Assembly (NCBI GenBank): GCA_036785705.1
Contig: JAWUZG010000070.1
Coordinates: forward strand, 2,429,001-2,493,000
Direction of reading: 5' to 3'
Length of the DNA: 64,000 nucleotides
From: Acanthornis magna
Taxonomy: Eukaryota; Chordata; Aves; Passeriformes; Acanthizidae
The position numbers and the translations under genes were made by a program. Below, piece by piece: positions 1 to 11,440 of this stretch. Positions within the stretch are counted from its first letter, which is position 1. Every line of letters begins with the position of its first letter. The notes beneath the pieces are model-generated. The model did no database searches and was not told the DNA's origin. It worked only from the letters and a program-made list of their open reading frames with translations.

Positions 1-396
1 AAGATGACCAGTCCATGGAAGTCAGACAATCTGGGGAGGATTTTAAGTTGCATACTTGCAGGAACTATTTTCTAGAAACTCAAATTCTTTTTGGCACCTC
101 TTGCTTACATGTTTCCCTGTTGTTGGAAGAGCCTTTTTAAAGACCAGATTACCCAAGCTAAGGAAAAACTATCAGCATTCTCTGAACACCTCCATCACTT
201 CCATATCCATCCACAATCAGGGCCGACGGACAGCAGCCTGTCCTGAACAGGGCCAGAGCTGGGCCTCAAGGGATGGTGTTAGGTCCATTATTCCCAAGGT
301 TTGAATGATTCTGGCATTATCCCGTGCCTGTGAGTGTGACACAAACCCCAGAGCCAACGGCAGCTCCAGCCAGCTGTAGGCAGATGTTATTCCTAC
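1..396 (-). other. ADAMTS3: ADAMTS3 intron 15 (partial)
   Basis: I searched the minus strand for the first spacer exon and saw none. Apart from the donor at 395-396 this stretch shows no recognisable coding, repeat or RNA signal. Confidence 0.7.
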
Positions 397-520
397 CCAG
401 CTTTTTGGGAGTGCGGGTGTAGGTCCCCTTCACCGTCCGGCAGTGGGAGTCGTCCCCGCCGCAGACCCCGCACTGATCCTCGGCCTTGTTGGAGCCTATT
501 TCCTTGTCACAGCCCACTTT
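397..520 (-). CDS. ADAMTS3: ADAMTS3 exon 15: Cys-rich domain, last exon in window
   Basis: 124 bases, phase 0 in, phase 1 out. The acceptor is CCTTTTTTTTCTGCAG before AAAGTGGGC; the donor is CTGG/GTAGGA. It encodes [20 protein letters not shown] then [20 protein letters not shown] and LG. CGVCGGD is the hallmark end of the Cys-rich domain just before the spacer. The next exon, expected to start with YLKMF-like spacer sequence, is not found in bases 1-396 and must lie outside the window. Confidence 0.96.
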
Positions 521-539
521 CTGCAGAAAAAAAAGGGCA

Positions 540-757
540 AAATTGGATGTTAGGAGGGAATTCTTTCCTATGAGGGTGCTGAGGCCCTGGCACAAGCTGC
601 CCAGAGAAGCTCTGGTTGCCCCTGGATCCCTGGAAGTGTCCAAGGCCAGGCTGGATGGGGCTTGGAGCAACCTGGTCTAGTAGAAAGTCTTGGCAGTGAG
701 GTGGAACTGATGATCTTTAAGGTCCCTTTCAGCCCAGACCAGTCTGGGATTCCATGA
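540..757 (+). mobile_element. CR1 LINE 3' fragment (intron 14)
   Basis: Contains the usual CR1 blocks: gagggtgctgaggccctggc, ctggatccctggaagtgtcc, ggctggatggggcttggagc, and a tail with cagaccagtctgggattcca. It is 5'-truncated and antisense to ADAMTS3. It starts about 20 bases from the exon 15 acceptor and fills over half of the 383-base intron. Confidence 0.9.
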
Positions 758-903
758 TAAGAAACAATCAGTGGAAGAGGAGCATGTCCATGTAACAGGT
801 CTGTGCTGTTCTCCAATTTAATTCAAAGCTCGAGGAATTATGAGGAAGACAATGCTGAAAATGTGGAATTCAGAGACATCTGCAAAGTCTCTCTGTCACT
901 CAC

Positions 904-1037
904 CACACACTCCCCACGGACACAGATGCTGTAGGGATCCTTGTAAGAGCAGCGAGTCCCGTCATGCACCGGCTGCTTCATGTGAGCCACATCCCCCGTT
1001 TCTCTGGACTGGCAGTACAGGTGACATCTCTTGGGAG
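904..1037 (-). CDS. ADAMTS3: ADAMTS3 exon 14: Cys-rich domain
   Basis: 134 bases, phase 1 in, phase 0 out. The acceptor is CTGGCCCCACAG before CTCCCAAGAG; the donor is GTG/GTGAGT. It reads [20 protein letters not shown] then [20 protein letters not shown] and GECV. The Cys pattern and DGTRCSYKD are typical of the ADAMTS Cys-rich domain. An alternative acceptor a few bases inside (CCCAAG) would lose the Pro-Lys pair and is less likely. Confidence 0.96.
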
Positions 1038-1189
1038 CTGTGGGGCCAGGGAAAAGAAAGGACTGCATGGAGGACAGCCATCCAGGTATGTTCCTGACAC
1101 CTATCCCACCGATGGAGCGAGCAGTGACAAAGGACAGGCAGGTTTGGGGCTGAGAATGGGGGCAGAGCAGTGCCATGGGGTGGTTTGGG

Positions 1190-1760
1190 GAGGAACATGT
1201 GAATTGGGGGGGATTTTTGGGGGAAAATGGCGGTTTGGGGGAAAATGAGGAAGTTTGGGCAAAACTGGTGTTTTTGAGACATAATGTGGCGATTTGGGGT
1301 AAAAAGTATCTATTTTTGGGATAAACAAGCAATTTGAAACCATAAAGGTGAATTTTAGGCTAAACTGGGGGGGGTGGCTTGAGGACAAACAGGAGATTTT
1401 GGGTGAAAATGGGAGAAATTAGGGCAAGACTTGTGATTTTGAGACATAATTCTGCAGCTTTGGAGCAAAAATGTCAATTTTAGAGATAAAGCAGCATGTT
1501 CAGGGGGAAGATCGGGGCTTTGGTAGTAAAAAGGGAAAACCTGGGTCAGAGTAGGGACAACGTGGGTTAAAATCAGAGATTTAGGGCAAATCTACTAATT
1601 CTTAGACATAATATGCTATTTTAAGGTCAAAACTACCAATTTTAGGGATAAATAGGAGGGAAATGAACAGTTTGGGGCTAAAATAGAAAAATTTGAGTCC
1701 GAGCAGGGAATTTGGGTACTAAAAGCAAAACTGGTGATTTTCACACAAAACAGACAGATG
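1190..1760. repeat. Degenerate tandem repeat in intron 13
   Basis: The plus strand shows decayed short repeats of the type gatttggggcaaaa / aattttagggataaa, roughly every 20-27 bases. A higher-order period is visible: the block gagacataat recurs near 1275 and 1440, with tagacataat near 1602 (spacing about 160-165), each followed by a similar series ending in a tttagggataaa-like block. It is non-coding on inspection in the sense direction of the gene. Confidence 0.7.
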
Positions 1761-1884
1761 AGTGGGGAGGGAACCAACTCATTTGCTTTTCTGGGAGTTC
1801 TGGGCCTGTCCCTGAGATAGCCAGGCCAAGGGGAATGGCTTCAAAGCCTTTCAAGTGTCACTAAAGGCCCAGAGCAGGACGCAC

Positions 1885-2060
1885 GGTCGGGGTGCTCGTA
1901 AGGCAGCCAGTGGTGTCGCCTGCCCCGGAACTCGAAGTGGGAATTGCGCTGCTGGCACTGCTGCGCCCTGAAGTCCTCAAAGTGCTTCGGACACTCCTCG
2001 GTGCTGCACAGCTGGAACTCAAAATTGACCCCGGCGCAATCGTCACCTCCATTGATGGGC
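1885..2060 (-). CDS. ADAMTS3: ADAMTS3 exon 13: TSR1 end and Cys-rich domain
   Basis: 176 bases, phase 2 in, phase 1 out. The acceptor is TTCTTCTCACAG before GCCCATC; the donor is GACC/GTGCGT. It reads PINGGDDCAGVNFEFQLCST then EECPKHFEDFRAQQCQQRNS and HFEFRGRRHHWLPYEHPD. FEDFRAQQC begins the Cys-rich domain. The segment FRGRRHH is more basic than the mammalian equivalent. The exon is GC-rich. The donor has C at +4, so it is weak-looking, but the next exon restores PKRC in frame. Confidence 0.95.
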
Positions 2061-2083
2061 CTGTGAGAAGAAAACAGTCCAGA

Positions 2084-2287
2084 GATTCTCAGCAGGGAGA
2101 AATTGTTCCCTGTAAGGGTGGTGAGGCCCTGGCACAGGTTGCCCAGAGAAGCTGTCGCTGCCCCTGGATCCCTGAAAGTGTCCAAGGCCAGGCTGGACAG
2201 GGCTTGGAGCAGCCTGGGATTGTGGAAGGGGGTTGGAACTGGATGAGCTTCCAACCCAAACCAGTCTGGGATTCTGTAATTCTATGG
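2084..2287 (+). mobile_element. CR1 LINE 3' fragment (intron 12)
   Basis: CR1 blocks ggtggtgaggccctggcaca, ctggatccctgaaagtgtcc and the tail aaccagtctgggattctgta. Antisense to ADAMTS3, beginning about 23 bases from the exon 13 acceptor. It occupies more than half of a 353-base intron. Confidence 0.9.
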
Positions 2288-2413
2288 AATTCTTGGATTC
2301 TCTAAAAATGATCCCATTTCAAGGGGCTTGAACAGAATCTCCACCCAAAACCTAAATGCCATTTGAAGTGACCCCTCTGAGGACCCCCGGGTGGGTGCAA
2401 CGCCCACACCTAC

Positions 2414-2559
2414 ATTGGGTTGTTGCACTGGCGCGTGCGGAAGCGAACCCCAGTTCCACAGGTCCGTGAGCAGGAGCCAAACTTGGTCCAGGGTCCCCAG
2501 TGCCCATCCTGCTTCAGCTGGTTGGTGTTCTTCCACATGCAGTGACCCTTGTAGCACCA
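2414..2559 (-). CDS. ADAMTS3: ADAMTS3 exon 12: disintegrin end and TSR1
   Basis: 146 bases, phase 0 in, phase 2 out. The acceptor is CAATTCCTGCAG before TGGTGCTAC; the donor is CCAAT/GTAGGT. It covers residues 532-579. [11 protein letters not shown] closes the disintegrin module. W552-G-P-W555 is the C-mannosylation-type WxxW motif, and CSRTCG (561-566) is the O-fucosylation consensus of thrombospondin type 1 repeats, followed by GVRFRTRQC. The donor GTAGGT is slightly weaker than its neighbours. Confidence 0.97.
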
Positions 2560-3800
<1,241 letters not shown>

Positions 3801-3933
3801 TGCTGTGCACATCCTATAGCCCACGCCAAAGTCAAAGCGGCACTGCTCATCCATGGAGTAGTTGATGCCTGGCAGCTCAGGAAGCTTGGGCCAGTCATGC
3901 TCGAAAGGGTCGTCGAGAAGACAGTCATAAGAG
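3801..3933 (-). CDS. ADAMTS3: ADAMTS3 exon 10: end of metalloprotease, start of disintegrin-like domain
   Basis: 133 bases, phase 2 in, phase 0 out. The acceptor is TCTTTTCGTAG before CTCTTATGAC; the donor is GCA/GTACGT. It reads [20 protein letters not shown] then [20 protein letters not shown] and [13 protein letters not shown] marks the transition into the disintegrin-like module, which in ADAMTS proteins is Cys-rich and lacks an RGD. The residue before FEHDW differs mildly from the mammalian form. Confidence 0.96.
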
Positions 3934-3978
3934 CTACGAAAAGAGATACAGAAAAAAATACCGTGAGAAGGTGTATAC

Positions 3979-4135
3979 CCCTAATTCCTGCCCCATTCCT
4001 CAAAGTGTTCCAGGCCAGTTTGGGTGGGGCTTGGAGCAACCTGCTCTAGTGAAAGGTGTCCCTGTCCACAGCAGGGGGTTTGGAACAAGAGGAGCTTTAA
4101 GATCCCTTCCAACCCAAACCGTTCTGGGATTCTGC
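3979..4135 (+). mobile_element. CR1 LINE 3' fragment (intron 9)
   Basis: CR1 blocks aagtgttccaggccag, gggcttggagcaacctg and the tail cccttccaacccaaaccgtt before ctgggattctg. Antisense to ADAMTS3, about 45 bases from the exon 10 acceptor. Its 5' edge shares the words cctaattcctg with the fragment at 8188. Confidence 0.88.
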
Positions 4136-4337
4136 GGCAATCTTGAGGCCTATTTCAAATCTTGCTGGAGTTAGAGGGGTCTTTCCACGGACTTTCCATC
4201 CCCAGTGGATGGGCTATGGAACAGCCCCATGTGAGGACACAGCATTTGTGGGTTGGAGCTTTTCTAACAGAGATTTGAAGGGAAGAAGTGCCTGAAAGAA
4301 GAGGGACCAGAGACTGGCTGCATTGGGGAGGCCTTAC

Positions 4338-4481
4338 TGGATGTATCTCCTGAGCTCTTGGCCGCTGCAGCGGGACCAGTGGTAGCGGTGGAAGGCAGCC
4401 TGCACCAAGGGGGCCATGACACTGCCCATCGCCGTCTCATCCCCGCATCTGTTCCCTTGCCCATCGTGCTCCATACCCAGC
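4338..4481 (-). CDS. ADAMTS3: ADAMTS3 exon 9: metalloprotease, third zinc ligand and Met-turn
   Basis: 144 bases, phase 2 in, phase 2 out. The acceptor is TTTATTCCAG before GCTGGGTATG; the donor is ATCCA/GTAAGG. It begins [19 protein letters not shown], so His406 completes the HExxHxxGxxHD zinc site. [19 protein letters not shown] contains the Met-turn. Catalytic residues are all intact, so there is no sign of a pseudoprotease. Confidence 0.97.
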
Positions 4482-5498
<1,017 letters not shown>

Positions 5499-5655
5499 CT
5501 TGCATACCAGCGGGCCCAAAATCTTGCCTGGTTAAGAAGATGGCATGGTCATGGTGCTCAGCATGGCTGGGGTCCGACTTCTGCTGCTGATAGGCCCAGC
5601 GGCACACATTCTCCAGGCTGCGCGAGGGGTTCCCCCTTTCGATCAAGCTGATGGA
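5499..5655 (-). CDS. ADAMTS3: ADAMTS3 exon 7: metalloprotease domain
   Basis: 157 bases, phase 0 in, phase 1 out. The acceptor is GCTCTCTCAG before TCCATCAGC; the donor is CAAG/GTAATG. It encodes [20 protein letters not shown] through [19 protein letters not shown], residues 314 to the split codon 366. The [13 protein letters not shown] segment is the strongly conserved edge strand before the zinc-binding helix. Confidence 0.97.
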
Positions 5656-5759
5656 CTGAGAGAGCAACAGGTTAGACCCAGGGGCTCCAAAAGGCAGAGA
5701 ATTCAGGTAAGTTTGGATTTTCTGCCGAGGAGATGAAGGTGGAGGAATTGCTAACTCAC

Positions 5760-5843
5760 CTTTGCATATCCCAACATGATCATTCGGACCAACACGACAT
5801 TGATGTGAACACCCAGGGACTCGTCATGGTAAATTTCATTCAC
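5760..5843 (-). CDS. ADAMTS3: ADAMTS3 exon 6: metalloprotease domain
   Basis: 84 bases, 28 codons, phase 0 in and out. The acceptor is TTTCCTCAG before GTGAATGAA; the donor is AAG/GTGAGT. It reads [20 protein letters not shown] then MIMLGYAK, with the conserved strand-helix region of the ADAMTS catalytic domain. It is symmetric, so skipping would keep frame but remove part of the catalytic fold. It is separated from exon 7 by only 104 bases. Confidence 0.97.
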
Positions 5844-6136
5844 CTGAGGAAAAAAAGAGGAAAAATTAAAAAGAAAAACCCCCCAACAATACCAAGGGAA
5901 CTTCCAAGGCCATGGAGATGTTATTTCAAGTACTTGTACCATTAAAGTCCTCAGAAAAGGATTCAAGTCTCGGATCATTTCCACACAGGTAAAAATGTAG
6001 ATTCACTTCCTGTCATCACATACCCTCTTCACAAGGAACTTTGGTAAGCACATGTCAGGCCTCCTCTCACGTTTAATGGATCAGGGCTCAAAGAAAAGGG
6101 GACTGGGGAAAAGACATCAAGTACAAGCCCTGCAAA

Positions 6137-6288
6137 TCACAGAATCCCAGAGTGGTTTGGGTTGTCAGGAACCTTAAAGCTCATCTCATTCCACCCCCCT
6201 GCCAAGGGCAGAAACACCTTCCACTAGACCAGGTTGCTCCAAGCCTTGTCCAACCTGGCCTGGAACACTTCCAGCGCTTCTTGTTTTG
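6137..6288 (-). mobile_element. CR1 LINE 3' fragment (intron 5)
   Basis: Reads acagaatcccagagtggttt, then accttccactagaccaggtt and aacctggcctggaacacttc, the reverse complement of the CR1 3' end. It is in the same orientation as ADAMTS3. The remainder of intron 5 (5844-7958) has no other feature I recognise. Confidence 0.9.
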
Positions 6289-7958
6289 CAGAGTATTTTT
6301 TCTAGGAGGAACTTACACTGCTGCCCTACTTTTTCAAGATCACTTAGAACTCTGTGGCCACTTCTGTACTAAAAGGGGCTTTGTGGAAGGGAAGTTAGAA
6401 AAACAGAATTATGCAGATGGGCCAAAAGTTGTCCTTCTTGAGGCCCTTCCCTGTGTCTGGGAAGGTGAGAAATGTCCTGGCACCAGAGTGTGAAACATCT
6501 GCAGATCCTCAATGAAGTTCCTCATTCCCCTAAAAACAAAATAAATATTATACTATGGGCAATTGGTGAGAAATAAACACCCCTGTTCAGAGGCTGGCAG
6601 GTTTGAGCAGGAGCTAGAGGGTTGTTTTATTTTGCAGTCAGGCTAAACAGAACTTCCCCTCAGGGAAAAAGGTCACTGGGAATTGTCCAGACTGTGGGCC
6701 CTGGCACGAGGATTGCAGCCCATGGTTTAAACCTGAAATCCCTGGAGCTGAGAGCAGTGTCAGCAGGGCAGTGGGACAGAGGATGAGCACAGAGCTCAGG
6801 CTGCCTGTCCTGTGAAGCAATCATCCCAAAGGTCAGTTATTCCTCTTATTTTCTCCCCCTTAATGCAACAGCATTGCTCCCACAAAGGGCTGGGCCAAAA
6901 TAAATGTTCACAACTTCCTTTGTGCCAACAGACAACAGGGGAGATTTCTAGCCACAGGAGTGGCTTCCCTGGAGACAAAAAGGACCCTGGAGTTCACCTA
7001 AAGCTTCAAGCCTTCAAGATTTCCCCATAACCCCCTTTTTATCCCATTCTCCACGAGGCTCTGGGCAGCAGGGTGTCAGCTCACCCTGGCTTCAGCCCCA
7101 CAGCTGCTCCCAGCAGATGGAGCCACAGGCGTGTAAAAAGCATGGAAGTGCTTTGAGACATGGATCAACTCTGCTGATCACTGAAAGGTTTTTAAAACCA
7201 AAAAGACAAAATTCTGCAATAACGTGTAACGGAGATTTAGTGTTTATGTTCCACAGGGTACGTGGGAAAAAAGAAATGATTCTCGGAGTGATGCTGGAAA
7301 ACACCACATTGGTTGGGTTAGATTTGTACAGGAGTAATTTTTTTCCTCTCAGAGTCTAAGTTCTCAAATTTAGATGGTCTGTAAGCCTAAGGAATCATTT
7401 AAAAATTATTACAGGAATAAAAAGAGTGTAAAACATACAAGAATCATTCCTACACCCATAAAATCATTATTAATGGGAGTCATTATGGGAATAATTAGTC
7501 TCTCATCTTCATCCTTAAGAGACTGTTCTTCTTGCCTGGAAAACCTTTTGATCCCACAGGTTTCTAAGACAGAACTACTGGTATTACCAGAAGATTTGCT
7601 CTCTCAGAGACACACTGAGGGTTTAGAACACTTTTTCCTCTACATGTTTATTCTTCAATCAGTTTTCCTCCAGAACTGTGTTGTGGGAGAAGCTTGAAAT
7701 TACTAGAAATGGATCAAGTTTACCTTTTCTCCTTACTGTTTTTCAACTATTTCCAAATTCTTGGAATTACCCTCAAACATGCCCTAGGAAACTACCATGA
7801 AAAGGATGAGTTAAAGGACCATCTTGAAAACAGATGCAGTCCAGCGGCAGTCAGAATGATCCCATTTCTATTTTTCCCAAAGCTGGTGCTCCTACAAGAG
7901 CTCACAACAGCCATTCCCGCTCCCAACCAAGCCGTGCAGTGCTTTGTAAGATACTCAC

Positions 7959-8158
7959 GATGTTCATGAGGGTGAGGAGGTAGTTTTGGACGTGTTCTTT
8001 GCCGTGGAATCGGACGACGGAGTCGTCCACCCCCAGCAGCACCTCGATGTTGTGGTCGTCGTCTCCCGCGTGGCGGCGGCGCCGCAGGCTCTCGTTCAGC
8101 TGCTGCTCAATGTGGCCGTGCAGGGAACTCAGTGCTCCGAGGCCAGCGAGGAGGGACT
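7959..8158 (-). CDS. ADAMTS3: ADAMTS3 exon 5: furin site and start of the metalloprotease
   Basis: 200 bases, phase 1 in, phase 0 out. The acceptor is CCTTGCAG before AGTCCC; the donor is ATC/GTGAGT. It encodes residues 219-285. RRRR at predicted 244-247 is the proprotein convertase site, so the mature enzyme should begin at His248. It is followed by [20 protein letters not shown], the opening of the metalloprotease domain. The exon is CpG-rich compared with the flanking intron. A CR1 fragment ends about 30 bases upstream of its acceptor. Confidence 0.97.
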
Positions 8159-8187
8159 CTGCAAGGACAGTCAAGCATCAGTGGAGT

Positions 8188-8333
8188 CCTAATTCCTGTC
8201 CCATCCCTGAGCGTGTTCAAGGCCAGGTTGGAGCAACCTGGTGTAGTGGAAGGTGTCCCTGCCCATGGCAGGATGCTGGAACTGGGTGGTCTTTAAGGTC
8301 TCTTGCAACACAACCCACTCTGTGATTCCATTA
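8188..8333 (+). mobile_element. CR1 LINE 3' fragment (intron 4)
   Basis: CR1 blocks gtgttcaaggccaggttgga, gtgtccctgcccatggcagg and a tail ending actctgtgattcca. Antisense to ADAMTS3, about 30 bases from the exon 5 acceptor. Confidence 0.88.
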
Positions 8334-9384
8334 CATGACCAATGGAATTCCAGGTCCATTTCAGAAACATCCTCCCACAAGATATCTTCACCTGCAGAGT
8401 CACCACTTCTCTGGATACAATAAATCAGGACTCCTGAAAAAATTATTCTCGTGGTGTAGAGCTGGGAGAAATCACCGTAAACCCAATTAAAAAAAACATT
8501 CAATCACATGGGTCTGTAATTTATCATAGTTCTTACTTCACACATAAAATCCAAAGCTGTTCCTTCCACTTATGCCAGTAAAACAAAACATGCCCAGGGA
8601 TTTTTGAGGTAAAACCTCACAGCTGTAGGATACTTGGCTCTTCCCAAAAATATACCAGCACTCCAACAGTGCCTGAGCAATGTACATCAGTAAAGAACAT
8701 CTCGTGGTGCACACAATGAGCTGCACACCACAGCTCCTGTGTCTCAGCAATAGTCAGGAGCATCCCTGTTCCCCCACTCTTCCCAAAACCACACAGGAAT
8801 CTCCCTGCTCTACAAAGCCAGCTAGAGAAACCAGCACCCAGTGGACGCAGAGGAGAGAACAGTCCTGCCTTCCACTCACGCTCTAACAGGGCACTTTCCC
8901 CTACGATGGCAAACTTCCAGCCCTTCTCCTCTGTGCTGGAATTTATGAATGCCAAGGCTGCAAGTCCACAAACTGGCCCTTCCTGCATCTTCAGGCACTC
9001 TCAAGTATGCCAACCCTGGGACAGCACACCAGTGGGAAAATCATACACCCACTCCAATTCCAAAAACCGCTCCAGCTGGCAAAGCTGCCAAGAGCAGCAT
9101 CCAAGGGAAACCCAGCTGGAACGCCGTCACATCGCAGTGCCCACAGCACCAACTTCCCTTACCTTGCTGGGAAGTCAAGCAGTGGGTCCTCTCCCTAACT
9201 ACTGTGCCCTGTCCAAAAAATACCAGGTCACGTGAGTGGTTTATCTATTCTCTTGTCTGTTTTCCATAATCCAGCACTTGAGTAACTTCAACCAACCAGG
9301 ATCAATCCTGGGTTATATGTACTGCTGATGGCTGTTTCAGAGGATGTGGTCTGCATCCATGGCCAAGCACTTAATAGAACATAT

Positions 9385-9650
9385 GGGATCTAAGTCCATC
9401 AAGCCCAACTGTTCGCCCAGCACTGCCAAGGCCACCACTAAACCATGTCCCCAAGTGCCACATCCACACAGCTTTTAAATCCCTCTAGGGATGGGAAATC
9501 CATCACTGCCCTGGGCAGCCCGTGTCAGGGCTGGACAACCCCTTCTGTAAGAAATTTTCCCTCATGTTTCATGTAAACCTTCTGTGGCACATCTTGAGGC
9601 CATTTCCCTTTGTCTGATCCCTTGTTACTTGGGAGAAAGACAACACATGA
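9385..9650 (-). mobile_element. CR1 LINE fragment (older subfamily)
   Basis: Reads cagcactgccaaggccacca, ccatgtccccaagtgccaca, aaatccctctagggatggga, then ttgaggccatttccctttgt. This is the other common avian CR1 type, in reverse orientation and lacking a clear 3' octamer tail. Confidence 0.85.
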
Positions 9651-10120
9651 AGCAACAGTGAAGAAACACACAGAACCACTCTGGCTGTTTGGGGATTTGA
9701 GCTAGACAGACTAATCCATCCTAATCTCATTCTGGAATTAGCTGGTTCGTTATCTCTTCCTTTTTTAATTTGCTAGTCACCTGCATCACTTACATCCCAA
9801 TCTTACCTGTAGGAACAGATCAAGCCCATGCTCTTGTGCCACGAGCAATGGTTATTCTGGGTTATAGCATGTGCTTGTCTTAGAGTAAAACTGTAAAATA
9901 ATGGAACTACAGCTCTTTCTCTGCTATTGAATAAAGCTGTGAACTGCCCAAATCTAATTTCATCAATGCTGTTACCAACCAATCCTCTGTGTACCTAAAG
10001 AGAACCCTCAGCATCACTCACATGGGAGATTCTTACGGTCTTATTTTATATTGTAAAATACATGGGTTGAATTCTGTGCTAGTGATAGAAGCATTCCTTA
10101 AATACATATGTATATACACC

Positions 10121-10168
10121 TTACATCCATCCATCCCTCTCTCTCTCTGTCTCTGTATCTATCTATCC
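10121..10168 (+). repeat. Short CATC / TC / TATC simple repeat
   Basis: ccatccatcc followed by ctctctctctct and tatctatctatc, a compound microsatellite. Confidence 0.8.
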
Positions 10169-11355
10169 ACATCCCTCATATATGTTCACTTGCTCATTTG
10201 CCTGATTTAACCTTCTTCTGAATACACAGCTAGGAAAAGTATCTAGGGAAGATCCACACCTTCCCTAAGTCAAAATTAAACTAATGAGAAATCAGTATAG
10301 AACCAATTGAGATCAATCTAAGTCCCTTTCCAATGAGTGTGTTAATGTAAAAAAAGTCCCCAGGGACAGACGTGTTCTGCAGCTACTAAAAAATTCCATT
10401 CTGCTATTCTCAAAGTAAGGAAAGTAGGCCAGTCCATCCTGTCACCGCCTCCTGAGGCTTATTTTGAAGTGTGCCTCTTGAAAAACCAGGGAAGAAAAAA
10501 AGAATAATTTAGATCAAACGCACATTCCAAACAGCTAGAACGGAATTCTCACTGATTTCCGCACGAATTGTGTACATGCAACATTTTTGTGGCACTGCCG
10601 GTACTGCCTAATTGTGAGGGATCAGCAACAGAAACCACCCAGGTCGTTAGGGCTAAGATATGATGACAGGATGTTCTCATTAGGCTCTGGGATGTGCTGG
10701 AAGTCGTGTGCTTTGATTTATTAGGATCTTAAAATTCTGGCAAGTTACACATTCTCCCTTATCTTTTCTTGAAGAATTGCCTGAAATTGCCTTTTACTCC
10801 AGAAGCATCAAATTACTTTCTACCACTACAACAACAATTTTGTGGCATGAAAAGGACACATCCTGTCCTGAGGTCCCTGCCCCAAATCCCCTTCCCATGT
10901 GGAGCAGTGACAGTGCGACTTGCAGTCTTGACTCCATGCTTAGGAGCCTTAATATTGTCAGTGTCTCTGTAGGAGAGTCTGTTGTTTGCTTAAGGGCTGC
11001 CAAAACTTCTGCTTGTTTGTTTTTGGGGGCTAAGGGAAGAATTTGTCTCTGCAGCGACCCAACTGAGCCAGTTGGCCATAAAAATACACAGTTTTACTTT
11101 ATGTTTCACTGTATGTTCAAGGCTGTATCCGTGAAGTGCTTCCAGAAGCCCCTGCAGAGCGTCTCTCTGGGATATTTCACAATAAATAAATATTATCTAT
11201 AAACTTTTGATAACACAAAGCGAGCCAGCTCTGCTGCTGCAGACACACAATCCAGTTACACAGAAGAGAACATCGGATTTAACATTTCCCTCAGGGCAGA
11301 TGGAAGAATCACTTGAGCGCTAACAAAAACCAAACCAGAAAAACTCTGAACAACG

Positions 11356-11440
11356 CACAAGTCGCAGAGTCACTGAGGTTAGAAAAGACCATTCTGATCG
11401 AGTCCAACTGGTCACCAATCATTTCCAAGTCCCCATCAAC
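11356..11440 (-). mobile_element. CR1 fragment (short, old)
   Basis: agagtcactgaggttagaaaagacc then gagtccaactggtcacc resemble the reverse complement of a CR1 3' end. Short and diverged. Confidence 0.6.

Noticed and set aside
1..396. Spacer-domain exon 16 of ADAMTS3
   Set aside because: No segment on the minus strand reads as the expected spacer start; it must lie outside the window.
545..757. Protein-like frames over CR1 copies (also at 2.1, 22.1, 25.7, 41.1, 43.2 and 50.2 kb)
   Set aside because: They are translations of non-coding CR1 3' sequence; the same peptide words recur at every copy.
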